From Nitrososphaerota archaeon (GTDB lineage Archaea; Thermoproteota; Nitrososphaeria; Nitrososphaerales; Nitrosopumilaceae), in contig JAJPGX010000029.1 in assembly GCA_021325595.1 (NCBI GenBank), forward strand, positions 1 through 50,113: 50,113 nucleotides of DNA, read 5' to 3'. The notes under the pieces were generated by a model. That model was given only the letters and a program-made list of their open reading frames with translations. It was not told the origin of the DNA and ran no database searches. This document shows positions 16,987 through 25,705 of the stretch, in pieces; positions within the stretch are counted from its first letter, which is position 1; every line of letters starts with the position of its first letter. The position numbers and the translations under genes were made by a program.

Positions 16987-18285
16987 TTTTTCGATTTCCT
17001 TGTCAGTGTATCTTTGTTGTGGCAACATAATATACACACATGCACCACCACACATGGTACATGGCACAGTGTTTCCTTTTAGCTGCCCAGTTCTTGCATG
17101 AATCTTAGCAGCTTCTTCAGGATCAATAGATAACGCAATTTGTTTTTCCCAGTTTAGAGTTCGTCTTGCTTCTGTCATTTCCATATCCCATTTGATTGCC
17201 TTTTCACGAAGTTTTACCAAATCAGCTGCATGTGCAGCAATCCTATAAGCAATCAGTCCATCTTTTACTTCTTCAGCATTTGGTAATGCAAGATGTTCAG
17301 CTGGTGTTAGGTAACATAATAGATCCACACCCTCACTTGCAGAGATTGCTGCACCTATTGCGCTTGCAATATGATCATGACCTGATGCAACATCAGTCAC
17401 TAATGGTCCAAGTACATAGTATGGAACATCTCCTATGAGAGATTTGGCAAGACGAACATTAGCTGCTATCTCATTTAACGGAACGTGTCCAGGACCCTCA
17501 ACCATCACTTGAACGTCTTTTTCGTGGGCTTGTTTTGTTAGCCTTGAAACATTTATCATTTCTTGAACTTGGAGTTCATCATGAGAATCTAGAATGGATC
17601 CTGGTCGTAATGCATCACCCAAGCTAAATGTAACATCATATTTTCTGGCAAGCTCTATCAGATAGTCAAAATTAGCATAGTATGGATTTTCTTTGTCATA
17701 TTTTAGCATCCAAGCAGCTGTTATGGTACCTCCCTTACTTACAATTCCACCATGTCGCTTTACTGCAAGAATTCTTTTTGCTATTTCTTTTGTTATTCCA
17801 GAGTGTATTGTAGTGTAATCAACTCCATCTCTTATGTTATTTTCAAATGCTTTGAGAAAGTCATCTTCAGTAATATCAAGTGGATTTTTGTGTTTTTCAA
17901 CTCCATAATTATATGCCTCATAGACAGGGACGGTGCCAAAAGTTATTGGTGCAGCTTCAAGTAATGTCCTTCTAAAAAGTCCAACATCACCACCATCGCT
18001 CAAATCCATAATTGTATCAGCATGATATCTTACAGCAACCTTTGCTTTTTTCACTTCATCATCTAAATTCTTGTTTAGAGTAGAGTTTCCTATGTTTACG
18101 TTGACTTTGGTTTTCATTCCTTTGCCGATTCCTACTACTCTGATCTTTTGTGGCCTTGCCTCGTTATGTGGTATAATTATAGAGCCGTTTGCTACTTTTG
18201 GAATTAACCAATCAAGTGTGACGCCTTCATCTTTTGCTACTGATTTCATCTCATCTGTAGCAATGCCCCTTCGGGCTGAGTTCAT
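16972..18285 (-). CDS. thiC: Phosphomethylpyrimidine synthase ThiC
   Basis: 437 residues. Radical-SAM enzyme that rearranges aminoimidazole ribotide into the thiamine pyrimidine. Its 4Fe-4S cysteines are near the C-terminus in CTMCGGAC, where the last two are spaced by three residues rather than the four of bacterial ThiC. Other landmarks are MVEGPGHVP, LGPLVTDVASGHDH and LLCYLTPAEHL. A TTG four codons upstream (18297) is possible. The ATG is preferred because a TATA-like ttaaaac sits about 22 bases before it, symmetric with the divergent thiD promoter. No TPP riboswitch fold is visible in the short leader. Confidence 0.95.
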   Translation of the reverse strand: MNSARRGIATDEMKSVAKDEGVTLDWLIPKVANGSIIIPHNEARPQKIRVVGIGKGMKTKVNVNIGNSTLNKNLDDEVKKAKVAVRYHADTIMDLSDGGDVGLFRRTLLEAAPITFGTVPVYEAYNYGVEKHKNPLDITEDDFLKAFENNIRDGVDYTTIHSGITKEIAKRILAVKRHGGIVSKGGTITAAWMLKYDKENPYYANFDYLIELARKYDVTFSLGDALRPGSILDSHDELQVQEMINVSRLTKQAHEKDVQVMVEGPGHVPLNEIAANVRLAKSLIGDVPYYVLGPLVTDVASGHDHIASAIGAAISASEGVDLLCYLTPAEHLALPNAEEVKDGLIAYRIAAHAADLVKLREKAIKWDMEMTEARRTLNWEKQIALSIDPEEAAKIHARTGQLKGNTVPCTMCGGACVYIMLPQQRYTDKEIEKLEQT

Positions 18286-18310
18286 TTGTGTACCCAATTT
18301 ACTGTTTTAA

Positions 18311-18322
18311 CCAATTAATTGG
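18311..18322. promoter_or_regulatory. Palindromic operator candidate between thiC and thiD-thiN
   Basis: CCAATTAATTGG is a perfect 12-bp palindrome centred 32 bases from the thiC ATG and 32 bases from the thiD ATG. It is flanked on each side by AT boxes (ttttaa and tttaaa) at the right distance to serve as TATA elements for leaderless transcripts in both directions. One dimeric protein bound here would block both promoters. Confidence 0.5.
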
Positions 18323-18348
18323 ATTTAAACGTGAGTTTCTCAAGGGAT

Positions 18349-19659
18349 ATGATTGTGAACATATTAACCATTGCTGGTTCCGATCCTTCCTCTGGTGCAG
18401 GAATCCAACGGGATTTGAAGACATTTGATGCATTAGGTGCATATGGGTTAAGTGTAATAACAGCAGTAACAAGTCAGAATACTACAAGATTTTTTGGAGT
18501 ACAGCCTGTTTCAGCTGACATGGTTAAGAATCAGATAAGATCTATACTTTCAGATTTTACTCTAGATGCCATAAAAATAGGCATGGTTTTTGATAAACGT
18601 ATCATTCAAGTAATTTATTCAGAGTTAAAAGGTCTTGACATGCCCATAGTTTTAGATCCAGTCTTTGAATCGACAACAGGAGGAGCCTTGTTGCAAAAAG
18701 ATGCATTTGAAGATTTTAAAAAATTACTTGTTCCTCTTGCATATGTAATTACTCCTAACATCATAGAAGCAGAGAGACTGGCAGGTATCAAGATAAAAAC
18801 AATAAATGATATACATAATGCGGCAAAAAAGATTCAGAGGCTTGGTGTTACAAATATAATCATCAAGGGTGGGCATCTACCTTACAAAAATAAAATTGTA
18901 GATGTATTACTTGATAACAAAAGATTTTATGATTTTTCGCACAAATTTATCAAGATGAAAAATCATGGTGGTGGGTGTACATTTTCTGCTGCACTCTGTG
19001 TCGAAATAGCTATTGGACATGATCTTCCAATTGCTGTAAAATCTGCAAGCAAATTTACTTCTCTATCAATTAAAAATGCAACAAACTTGGGGAAGGGATT
19101 AGCAATAGCAGAAAAAAGAGATAGAGAAGATGCAGTAACAGCGCTTTTACAAGGAATTGTGCGATTTACAAAAGTTTCCAATATTTATCAGCAAATACCA
19201 GAATGCCAAACGAATTTTGTTTATTCCAATACAAAACCAGGATCACTTGAAGATATACTAGGTCTTGAAGGACGCATCGTAAGGGCTGGAACCAGAGTAT
19301 TACCTACAGGCATCCTCAAGTATGGAGGTTCAAAGCATGTTGGATCTGCCCTACTTGAAGTATCAAAGAGATTTTCATCCATAAGATCTGCACTTAACAT
19401 AAAATTTGATAAAAATACTATTGCAAAGGCCAAAAGAAAAAAACTGCATGTTTTGTCCTATGACAGAAGCAAGGAACCTTTGTACATCAAAAAAAAAGAA
19501 GGCAGCACCATATCATGGGGAATACATGAAGCAGTAAAAAACGCAAAAAGCCCACCTGACATCATATTTCACAAGGGAGGAATTGGAAAGGAACCAATGA
19601 TTTTGATATTTGGAAGAACACCTGATGATGTTTTAAAAAAACTGGTCAAGATAGTCTAG
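18349..19659 (+). CDS. thiDN: ThiD-ThiN fusion: HMP(-P) kinase with thiamine-phosphate synthase domain
   Basis: 436 residues. The N-terminal part (1-255) is ThiD: AGSDPSSGAGIQRDLK near residue 8, VLDPVF near 103 and the anion-hole NHGGGCTFSAA near 205. The C-terminal part (265-436) is ThiN, the archaeal thiamine-phosphate synthase that replaces ThiE (KYGGSKHVGSALLEV, DIIFHKGGIGKEPM). It phosphorylates the ThiC product and couples it to the thiazole. A TTG ten codons upstream is in frame, but the ATG fits the promoter spacing. Divergent from thiC. Confidence 0.93.
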   Translation: MIVNILTIAGSDPSSGAGIQRDLKTFDALGAYGLSVITAVTSQNTTRFFGVQPVSADMVKNQIRSILSDFTLDAIKIGMVFDKRIIQVIYSELKGLDMPIVLDPVFESTTGGALLQKDAFEDFKKLLVPLAYVITPNIIEAERLAGIKIKTINDIHNAAKKIQRLGVTNIIIKGGHLPYKNKIVDVLLDNKRFYDFSHKFIKMKNHGGGCTFSAALCVEIAIGHDLPIAVKSASKFTSLSIKNATNLGKGLAIAEKRDREDAVTALLQGIVRFTKVSNIYQQIPECQTNFVYSNTKPGSLEDILGLEGRIVRAGTRVLPTGILKYGGSKHVGSALLEVSKRFSSIRSALNIKFDKNTIAKAKRKKLHVLSYDRSKEPLYIKKKEGSTISWGIHEAVKNAKSPPDIIFHKGGIGKEPMILIFGRTPDDVLKKLVKIV

Positions 19660-19707
19660 TCTAATTTTATCCTTCAACATAAATACTAGAATTATAGAGT
19701 ACTTTTT

Positions 19708-20409
19708 GTGAAAGCTGTCATATTAGCTGGTGGGCTTGGAACTAGACTTCAACCTTATACAACATTCCTTCCAAAACCAATGTTACCGCTTGGTGAAAAA
19801 CCACTTTTAGAACATTTGATTGAATGGACCAAAAAGAATGGAATTGATTCATTTGTTCTATGTGTTAGTTATCTGAGAAAAACAATTGAAGATTATTTTG
19901 AAGACGGTAGCAGATTTGGCGCCAAAATAGAATATGCTGTTGCAGATAGACCTCTTGCAACTGCAGGTCAGCTTAAAACAGCAGAGGAATTCATCGATGA
20001 CACTTTTGTTTGTCTTTATGGAGATTCCATATTTGAATTTAGTTTGAAAAATATGATCCAAGATCATATTAGGAAAAGATCATTTGTCACAATGGGTCTA
20101 TATGAATACAAGACAAAAATGCAGTATGGTTTCATAGAGATGAATGGCAGCAATCGTGTTAAGGCTTGGCGTGAAAAACCAGAAGTAAAAGGAAACATAA
20201 ACATTGGATGTTATGTCATGGAGCCTGGAATATTCAAGTTCATACCTACAAACAAACCATATGGCATGGATGATGTCATAAGAAGTGCAATAGCAAAGAA
20301 AAACAGGGTTACAGGATATCTAATAAAGAAGGGCTTTACAGATATTGGAGACAAGACATCTTACAGGCGTGCTTATCAGCATTATTTAGAGAGACTTGGC
20401 AGGATCTAA
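19708..20409 (+). CDS. Sugar-phosphate nucleotidyltransferase
   Basis: 233 residues from a GTG 26 bases after a TATA-like ataaatac. The nucleotide-binding signature LAGGLGTRLQPYTTFLPKPM opens the protein, then VCLYGDSIF near 110 (metal Asp) and GYLIKKGFTDIGDKTSYRRA at the end. It activates a hexose-1-phosphate with UTP, GTP or dTTP; the sugar cannot be fixed from sequence. It lacks the C-terminal beta-helix of GlmU. The reading frame overlaps the upstream part of the acetyltransferase frame, so the two form a pair. Confidence 0.88.
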   Translation: MKAVILAGGLGTRLQPYTTFLPKPMLPLGEKPLLEHLIEWTKKNGIDSFVLCVSYLRKTIEDYFEDGSRFGAKIEYAVADRPLATAGQLKTAEEFIDDTFVCLYGDSIFEFSLKNMIQDHIRKRSFVTMGLYEYKTKMQYGFIEMNGSNRVKAWREKPEVKGNINIGCYVMEPGIFKFIPTNKPYGMDDVIRSAIAKKNRVTGYLIKKGFTDIGDKTSYRRAYQHYLERLGRI

Positions 20410-20416
20410 AGAAAGA

Positions 20417-20863
20417 ATGCCAAAGATAACAATTCGTAAGCTCCAAAAAAAGGATCTATACAATGGATTCTTGTTATCCCTAGATTCATTAAGAAAATCA
20501 AGTCACATATCTCCAAAAAAAGCCCAAGAAATTTATGAAAAAATCTCAAAAAACCACGATCAGGTAATCTATGTGGCTATTCTTGACAACAAAGTTGTTG
20601 GAACTGCTTGCATCCTCATTGAACAAAAATTTATTCATGAGGGAGGAAAAGTAGGTCACATTGAAGATGTAGCAGTAAGAAAAGAATTCCAAGGAAAAGG
20701 AATTGGAAAGAAAATTGTAAAAGCACTTTTAGAACATGGCAAAAAAATGGGATGCTACAAAACAATTCTTGATTGTTCAGATGAACTGATTCCTTTTTAC
20801 AATGATATGGGTTTTAAGCGGTTTTCAAATTCCATGAGATTTGACTATCGGTCAAAAATGTAA
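20417..20863 (+). CDS. GNAT acetyltransferase, GNA1-like (glucosamine-6-phosphate N-acetyltransferase candidate)
   Basis: 148 residues. Acetyl-CoA motif A is VAVRKEFQGKGIGKKIV near residue 78. The preceding GHIEDV and the following CYKTILDCSDELIPFYNDMGF closely follow eukaryotic GNA1, which acetylates glucosamine-6-phosphate. Directly after a nucleotidyltransferase, this would fit a GlcNAc-nucleotide pathway. The assignment is by motif resemblance only; other small-molecule GNATs cannot be excluded. An earlier TTG start (20396) would overlap the previous gene. Confidence 0.8.
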   Translation: MPKITIRKLQKKDLYNGFLLSLDSLRKSSHISPKKAQEIYEKISKNHDQVIYVAILDNKVVGTACILIEQKFIHEGGKVGHIEDVAVRKEFQGKGIGKKIVKALLEHGKKMGCYKTILDCSDELIPFYNDMGFKRFSNSMRFDYRSKM

Positions 20864-21276
20864 TCTCTTTTTGGTTGAGGTTTAGTTTTAAACAATAATG
20901 CACCTACAATCATCACAGGTATTGCAACAGCTATGAAAATAGTAGGAGCTATTGTCAATTCATCAACTTGATAGGCTGGAGGAATTTTTGGTAGTAAGAT
21001 GTTCAATACATAAATCATTCCAATTATTGTTACGATTCCACCTGCAATGATCATAGAACCATTTAGTTTAGAACCATATCGTCTTGACAACAAAAATGAA
21101 GAGCCTGCAAGTATTAATGCAGGAGCACCACTGATTGAAACAAATTCTCGAATTTGTGAGGATGGATCTACATCATATGATGGATGAATTAAAAACTGAG
21201 ATACCGTAATCATCTGAGCTGAAAACATTACAAAGAGCCCAAGACTTGCACCTGCGATCCATTTTTCAATTGCCAT
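20845..21276 (-). CDS. Four-helix membrane protein, unknown
   Basis: 143 residues with hydrophobic segments at about 7-27, 47-66, 75-95 and 106-128, a short Pro-containing loop between 3 and 4, and a basic C-terminal tail (KTKPQPKRD). No catalytic or metal motif is visible. The 3' end overlaps the acetyltransferase convergently by 19 bases. Likely an ordinary inner-membrane protein of unknown role. Confidence 0.7.
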   Translation of the reverse strand: MAIEKWIAGASLGLFVMFSAQMITVSQFLIHPSYDVDPSSQIREFVSISGAPALILAGSSFLLSRRYGSKLNGSMIIAGGIVTIIGMIYVLNILLPKIPPAYQVDELTIAPTIFIAVAIPVMIVGALLFKTKPQPKRDYIFDR

Positions 21277-21318
21277 AAGAACTAACTTTCTTGTTCAATA
21301 AATAAACCAAATGATCAT

Positions 21319-22350
21319 CTAAACTATGCCAACTAGACCTGCAAGTTCTTTCCTGCAAGCTGAGCCAAGCTCTTCTGCTGACTTTTCAGGAGTCATTCTG
21401 TTTAGAAATACGCCATAGCCGCGTTCAAGACCAGACCAAGAGTCAGATTGAGGATACACTTCAATGTGCCAGTGAATCTGTCTATTATTTTTCTTTTCAG
21501 GAGATAGGTGAAAAACCATGTTGTATGAGGGGTTTTTCATCGTATTTACAAGGCCACCCAGCGTTGCACGGAGTATAAGAGATAGATCGTTTATTTCTTT
21601 TTGAGTAATTTTTGAAAAGCTTGTAGTGTGTTTTTTTGGATATATCCAGAATTCATACGGATGAGACGGTGCCCATGGACAAAAGGCAATGAATCCTTCA
21701 GTCTGTAGTACTTGCCTTGGACCTCCTGTTTCCGTACTTACTGTCTGACACATTGGACAGATACCCTTCTCATTGAGAATTTTGTGCGCTGCCTCTGCTT
21801 CTTGTTCGATGACAGGAGGAATAGTCGAAAATGTTACTACATTGATGTGCGGATGAGTGGTTCTACCCCCTGCTTCTTTTCCATGATTTACGTAAATTGA
21901 GACATATGTGACGCCACGTTGTGTATATAACCATCTCAAACGATCTTGAATAACTACAAGAACGTTTGACCATTGTTCTACAGATATGCTTGCAAGTGAA
22001 TCTTTGTGTTTTTCTGATGCTACAACAATATAGTGATAGCCGTAAGCTGGTTCACTATATAATGGCCTGTCACTGTATGAGTTTTCTGATGTGGTTGCAA
22101 CAACCGGATTTTTACTTTCAAAAACTCTTACTGACCAATTTTCAACATAATAATCCTCAGAATCTTGCAACCTTTGAAGCATTCCGTCTTTTGCAACAAG
22201 TGAAAGCGATGAGGGATTGGTCATGGATTCGTTACCAGGGCAATAAGGACATTTCTTGGAATCACTTACAGGATCGTTTTCTTTAGATACAATGACAAAA
22301 CGATCCACAACGTAATCTTTTCGAAGATCCCCCATACGACTAAGTTCCAT
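21319..22350 (-). CDS. galT: Galactose-1-phosphate uridylyltransferase-like protein (HIT superfamily)
   Basis: 343 residues. The catalytic HxH is TTHPHINV (His-166, His-168), preceded by the zinc pair CPYC (34-37) and followed by CPMC near 199 and IHWHIEVYP near 297. GalT-like enzymes move a nucleotidyl group between sugar phosphates through a histidine intermediate; the sugar here is unknown. An internal ATG at 22335 lies about 29 bases from a ttttaaat box and may be the true leaderless start. Fits the sugar-nucleotide context. Confidence 0.87.
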   Translation of the reverse strand: MELSRMGDLRKDYVVDRFVIVSKENDPVSDSKKCPYCPGNESMTNPSSLSLVAKDGMLQRLQDSEDYYVENWSVRVFESKNPVVATTSENSYSDRPLYSEPAYGYHYIVVASEKHKDSLASISVEQWSNVLVVIQDRLRWLYTQRGVTYVSIYVNHGKEAGGRTTHPHINVVTFSTIPPVIEQEAEAAHKILNEKGICPMCQTVSTETGGPRQVLQTEGFIAFCPWAPSHPYEFWIYPKKHTTSFSKITQKEINDLSLILRATLGGLVNTMKNPSYNMVFHLSPEKKNNRQIHWHIEVYPQSDSWSGLERGYGVFLNRMTPEKSAEELGSACRKELAGLVGIV

Positions 22351-22850
22351 CTCAGGTGATTTAAAACCTTTTCAGAAATTTGTCGATCAAATGTCTAGTC
22401 AAGATAGATTTTTGAAAATTATTTACAAATAATGAAAAACAAGACTATATGTGCCATTATGTGTCAAATAATCAAAATAATATCTTGGAAAAGGATCGAA
22501 ACCGTTATTGTGGTAATTTTCCAAAATTTTCGTGTATTACTACTGAAAAACACAACAAATTCTTGACTGTGCGTAATTATTAGTCAAGTAAAATTTCAGA
22601 TTATTTGTTACATAGAAATAACAAATTCAAGTCTGAAGGTATCAAAATTACATCAATATAGATTTCGGTGAAAATGATTGCAGACGTAGAGATTTTTTGA
22701 AAAAAACACATACATACCAAATTTATTATATGAAATGACAAATCCTTATCAGTTCTTGACTGAACATCGAATAATATAAAATGAATAACGTGCTGAATTG
22801 CCAAAAACAGATGAGAATATTACCATACAGAGGGGGTTTGAATTCTAAGA
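22351..22850. other. Gene-free 500-bp stretch with several inverted repeats
   Basis: No credible reading frame. Five short stem-loops are visible: 22418-22433 (ATTATT/AATAAT), 22485-22524 (TTGGAAAA/TTTTCCAA with an inner ACC/GGT), 22562-22588 (CTTGACT/AGTCAAG), 22603-22626 (ATTTGTTA/TAACAAAT) and 22749-22763 (TCAGT/ACTGA). The decamer TTCTTGACTG occurs twice (22560, 22753). It could hold small RNAs or regulatory sites for the downstream winged-helix gene. Confidence 0.5.
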
Positions 22851-23183
22851 TTGTCTGAAATTGTTAGAACAAAATCCACGTATGACAAAATTGTACAAGA
22901 TGAGAATACCAAATCAGAATTTCAGCCAAACATAAAGCTGCTATACAGAATTGCAAAAGCTATAATTGAGAATAACTCACTTGGAAAAACAGCGCTTTCA
23001 CAGAAAGCAAATATCAACTATGTCATACTCATGAAACATTTGGCATGGTTAGATGAAAAGGGATTAATTGAAAGTATAATCAATGATGGAAAAGTACATA
23101 TAAAATTTGGAGAAAAGGGAAGGCAGTTTGCAGATCAGCTTACAAAGTTAATAGATGGCGAACTAAACTTTATTGATAGATAG
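22851..23183 (+). CDS. Winged-helix transcriptional regulator
   Basis: 110 residues from a TTG, with a G-rich gaggggg 15-20 bases upstream that may help ribosome binding. Residues 28-95 fit a small winged helix: RIAKAIIENNSLGKTALSQKANINYVILMKHLAWLDEKGLI with a recognition helix near 55-68 and a beta wing (IINDGKVHIKFGEKG). Small single-domain regulators of this type are abundant in Thaumarchaeota. The inverted repeats upstream may be its sites. A hemerythrin gene follows. Confidence 0.8.
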   Translation: MSEIVRTKSTYDKIVQDENTKSEFQPNIKLLYRIAKAIIENNSLGKTALSQKANINYVILMKHLAWLDEKGLIESIINDGKVHIKFGEKGRQFADQLTKLIDGELNFIDR

Positions 23184-23264
23184 TACACCTATTGTTCTAT
23201 TGCATTCCAGATACAGTTGGAAATCAAAATTAGACTTAAATTGGAAGATGAAATCTGCCATTTC

Positions 23265-23819
23265 ATGTCCACAGTTTCTTTGAAAAAAGACCATGTTTTG
23301 ATTGAAAAAGTACTCAAGTCAATGTGGGCCACTATACCCATTTTAAAATCTGGAAATAAAATACCAGAACCAATATTAAATCAGGTAATTGACTTTACAA
23401 AAAACTTTACAGATATATGTCATCATGGAAAAGAAGAAAATTCTTTGTTTCCAGAACTAGAAAAGAAAGGAATGCCGCGAAATGCAGGGCCCATTGCAGT
23501 GATGCTCATGGAGCATGAAGTCACAAGAAAACTTGCAAGCCGTATGGAGTCATCAAGCAAGACTTACTTAAGTTCAGGTGATTCAACCCAGTTGATAACA
23601 GACATGCAAGAGTACATCAATCATGTTGTACAACACCTATGGAAAGAAAATAACAGGTTGTTTGAGATGGCAGAAATGGCTCTAAGGAATGATGTCGATC
23701 ACATAAATAAGAGTCTAGAGGATGTTGAAAAAATAAAGCTCAAAGAAATAGGTAAGACAAGAGAACATTACGAAAAATTTGCCGAGGAACTTGCAAAGCA
23801 ATTTCCCCTTCGAGAATAA
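23265..23819 (+). CDS. Hemerythrin-like (HHE) protein
   Basis: 184 residues. Four-helix di-iron ligands are visible: His in KKDH near residue 9, HHGKEENSLFPEL near 60, LMEHE near 84 and NHVVQHLWKEN near 124. A long charged helix forms the C-terminus. Such proteins bind oxygen or NO or sense redox state. The frame is open to a TTG at 23217, but the ATG chosen has a cttaaatt box 28 bases before it and starts just before the domain. It may pair functionally with the upstream winged-helix gene. Confidence 0.85.
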   Translation: MSTVSLKKDHVLIEKVLKSMWATIPILKSGNKIPEPILNQVIDFTKNFTDICHHGKEENSLFPELEKKGMPRNAGPIAVMLMEHEVTRKLASRMESSSKTYLSSGDSTQLITDMQEYINHVVQHLWKENNRLFEMAEMALRNDVDHINKSLEDVEKIKLKEIGKTREHYEKFAEELAKQFPLRE

Positions 23820-23886
23820 TTGCAGAACCAAAGAACTTTTTAGTTATGAAATATAGGTATACAAAAGTGTTAGATGGTGAATAATT

Positions 23887-24321
23887 TTGGAAGTTAAACT
23901 AGGTGATACCGTAAAGATAGAGTACACAGGAACACTTGATGACGGCACTGTATTTGATAGCACTGCAGATCACGGTACACCGCTTGAATTCCAAGTTGGA
24001 AGCGGTCAAGTAATCAAAGGATTTGATGAAGCAGTCATTGGCATGATCTCAGGTCAAGAAAAACAATTCAGGATACTGCCTGCTGATGCATATGGCAAGC
24101 ATGATCCAGGTTTGATTCAGAAGGTACCCAGACAAGCATTTCCCACAGATGTTGAGATTGCAGTAGGGTTGTTGTTTGAAGCAGGACTACCTACTGGAGA
24201 AACAATTCCTGCAAAAATAACAAAGATAGAAGGAGATACCATATCAGTAGACTTGAACCATCCCCTTGCAGGACATGCGTTAAATTTTAAAATCAAGATA
24301 GCTGGCATTACTTCGGTTTGA
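23887..24321 (+). CDS. FKBP-type peptidyl-prolyl isomerase (SlyD-like)
   Basis: 144 residues from a TTG that follows a tatacaaaag box by about 25 bases. The FKBP core is split by an inserted-flap domain as in SlyD and archaeal short FKBPs: YTGTLDDGTVFDST near 13, GSGQVIKGFDEAVIGM near 37, then the IF domain (70-120) and the closing strand DLNHPLAGHALNFKIKI. There is no His-rich metal tail. A cytoplasmic folding helper for nascent chains. Confidence 0.93.
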   Translation: MEVKLGDTVKIEYTGTLDDGTVFDSTADHGTPLEFQVGSGQVIKGFDEAVIGMISGQEKQFRILPADAYGKHDPGLIQKVPRQAFPTDVEIAVGLLFEAGLPTGETIPAKITKIEGDTISVDLNHPLAGHALNFKIKIAGITSV

Positions 24322-24400
24322 TTTCGTTCTTACAATTTTATATGTTATACAAATTTTGATCGCATAAAAAATCAAGGTTTATGTGAGCTAACAAAAAATC

Positions 24401-25705
24401 TTGAATGTGAACGGGGTTTCAAGTACAGATAACTCAGATATACATATGATCTATGTTCTACTTGATGGCATAGGGGATCTTCCACATCCGGATCTTAAGG
24501 GTTCAACTCCATTAAGTTATGCAAAGACGCCCAATCTAGACAGACTTGCAAGAAACGGTTCAATTGGTGAAGTAATATCTGTTGGAAAAGGAATAGCTCC
24601 ACAGTCAGATATTGCTGTGTTCAATATGCTTGGGTATAGATTTGAGAATGGACAATATGTTGGAAGAGGAGTAATAGAAGCAATTGGCGTAGGGATCGAT
24701 TTTAAGAGCGGTGATCTTGCACTACGAGGAAACTTTGCAACAGTAAACAGCGAGAGAGTAATCACAGATCGTCGTGCTGGGAGAAAGATCGAACGTGAAG
24801 ATGCAGTGGCAATATCACGTGAAATTGAACAAAAAATCAAATTTTCAAATCCCAACGCATCTGTAGTTGTATCACCCACTATAGGCCACAGAGTAATTGT
24901 AAGAATACGATGCGATGGAGAATTTTTATCTCCAGATATTAGTAATACAGATCCTGCCTATGCAAGAATAGATGGAATGGGAGTAGCAAAAGCAGTAGGA
25001 GATTATTTGAAGATTGAAAAATCCTTACCTCTAAATGAATCAGATGGTGCAAGGTTATCGGCATCTCTAGTAAATGAATTTACTGATCAGTCACTTAAAA
25101 TTATGAGTGAAAGCCAAGTGAACGTAAGACGAAAAGATGAAGGGAAGAAATTACTAAACAGTATCTTACTCAGAGATGCAGGAAACAAATTTCCAAATGT
25201 AGTTCCGATTAATCAACTACACCACATGCAATTTTCATGTATTGTTGATATGCCAGTCGAGATTGGAATTGCAAATGTGTTGAAGATGAAAACATTTAGT
25301 GCTGGTGGTATTACAGATTATGAAGAAAAGGCACGTGTTGCTTCAAAATCCATGGAAACACAAAATGCGATCTATGTTCACATCAAAGGACCTGATGAGT
25401 TTGGTCACGATGGGGACGCAATAGGAAAAATGGAAAACATCGAAGAGATAGACAAGAGATTCTTTGGGACGTTACTTGATAACATTGACACATCAAAGGT
25501 TACGGTAGTCATATCAGGCGATCATTCAACACCGTGCATTAACAAGAGTCACAGTGATGATCCCGTACCAGTACTGATATCAGGAGACTCTGTAAGAAAG
25601 GATGGCACTACAAGATTTACGGAAGAACAGGCAAAGAGAGGAAAGATAGGCCTGCTGGCAGGTGCAGATGTTATCAGGACTGCCATCAAGATAATTAAAT
25701 CTTAA
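24401..25705 (+). CDS. apgM: 2,3-Bisphosphoglycerate-independent phosphoglycerate mutase, archaeal type
   Basis: 434 residues from TTG; GTG at 24407 and ATG at 24446 are alternatives, and the conserved part begins at IYVLLDGIGD. The alkaline-phosphatase-fold metal/Ser motif GKGIAPQSDIAVFNMLGY near residue 62 contains the phospho-Ser, and the metal set recurs in GPDEFGHDGD near 327 and VVISGDHSTP near 366. Interconverts 2- and 3-phosphoglycerate in glycolysis/gluconeogenesis. The 3' end overlaps the convergent DUF309 gene by 11 bases. Confidence 0.93.
   Translation: MNVNGVSSTDNSDIHMIYVLLDGIGDLPHPDLKGSTPLSYAKTPNLDRLARNGSIGEVISVGKGIAPQSDIAVFNMLGYRFENGQYVGRGVIEAIGVGIDFKSGDLALRGNFATVNSERVITDRRAGRKIEREDAVAISREIEQKIKFSNPNASVVVSPTIGHRVIVRIRCDGEFLSPDISNTDPAYARIDGMGVAKAVGDYLKIEKSLPLNESDGARLSASLVNEFTDQSLKIMSESQVNVRRKDEGKKLLNSILLRDAGNKFPNVVPINQLHHMQFSCIVDMPVEIGIANVLKMKTFSAGGITDYEEKARVASKSMETQNAIYVHIKGPDEFGHDGDAIGKMENIEEIDKRFFGTLLDNIDTSKVTVVISGDHSTPCINKSHSDDPVPVLISGDSVRKDGTTRFTEEQAKRGKIGLLAGADVIRTAIKIIKS

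Noticed and set aside
17196-17438. Plus-strand frame inside thiC (His/Leu-rich)
   Set aside because: Shadow of the well-supported thiC on the other strand; composition is typical of antisense frames. The same holds for many other overlapping frames inside aroA, hemA, hemB and ubiD.
18286-18348. TPP riboswitch in front of thiC or thiD
   Set aside because: The intergenic space is about 60 bases and shared by divergent promoters; no conserved thi-box sequence or three-way junction can be formed.
22560-22763. Repeated TTGACT motifs resembling bacterial -35 boxes
   Set aside because: All other promoters here are archaeal TATA type; no matching -10 element at 17 bases.
22601-22804. Minus-strand 67-codon frame in the gene-free stretch
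   Set aside because: Hydrophobic, AT-driven sequence crossing several inverted repeats, with no credible promoter spacing or motif.
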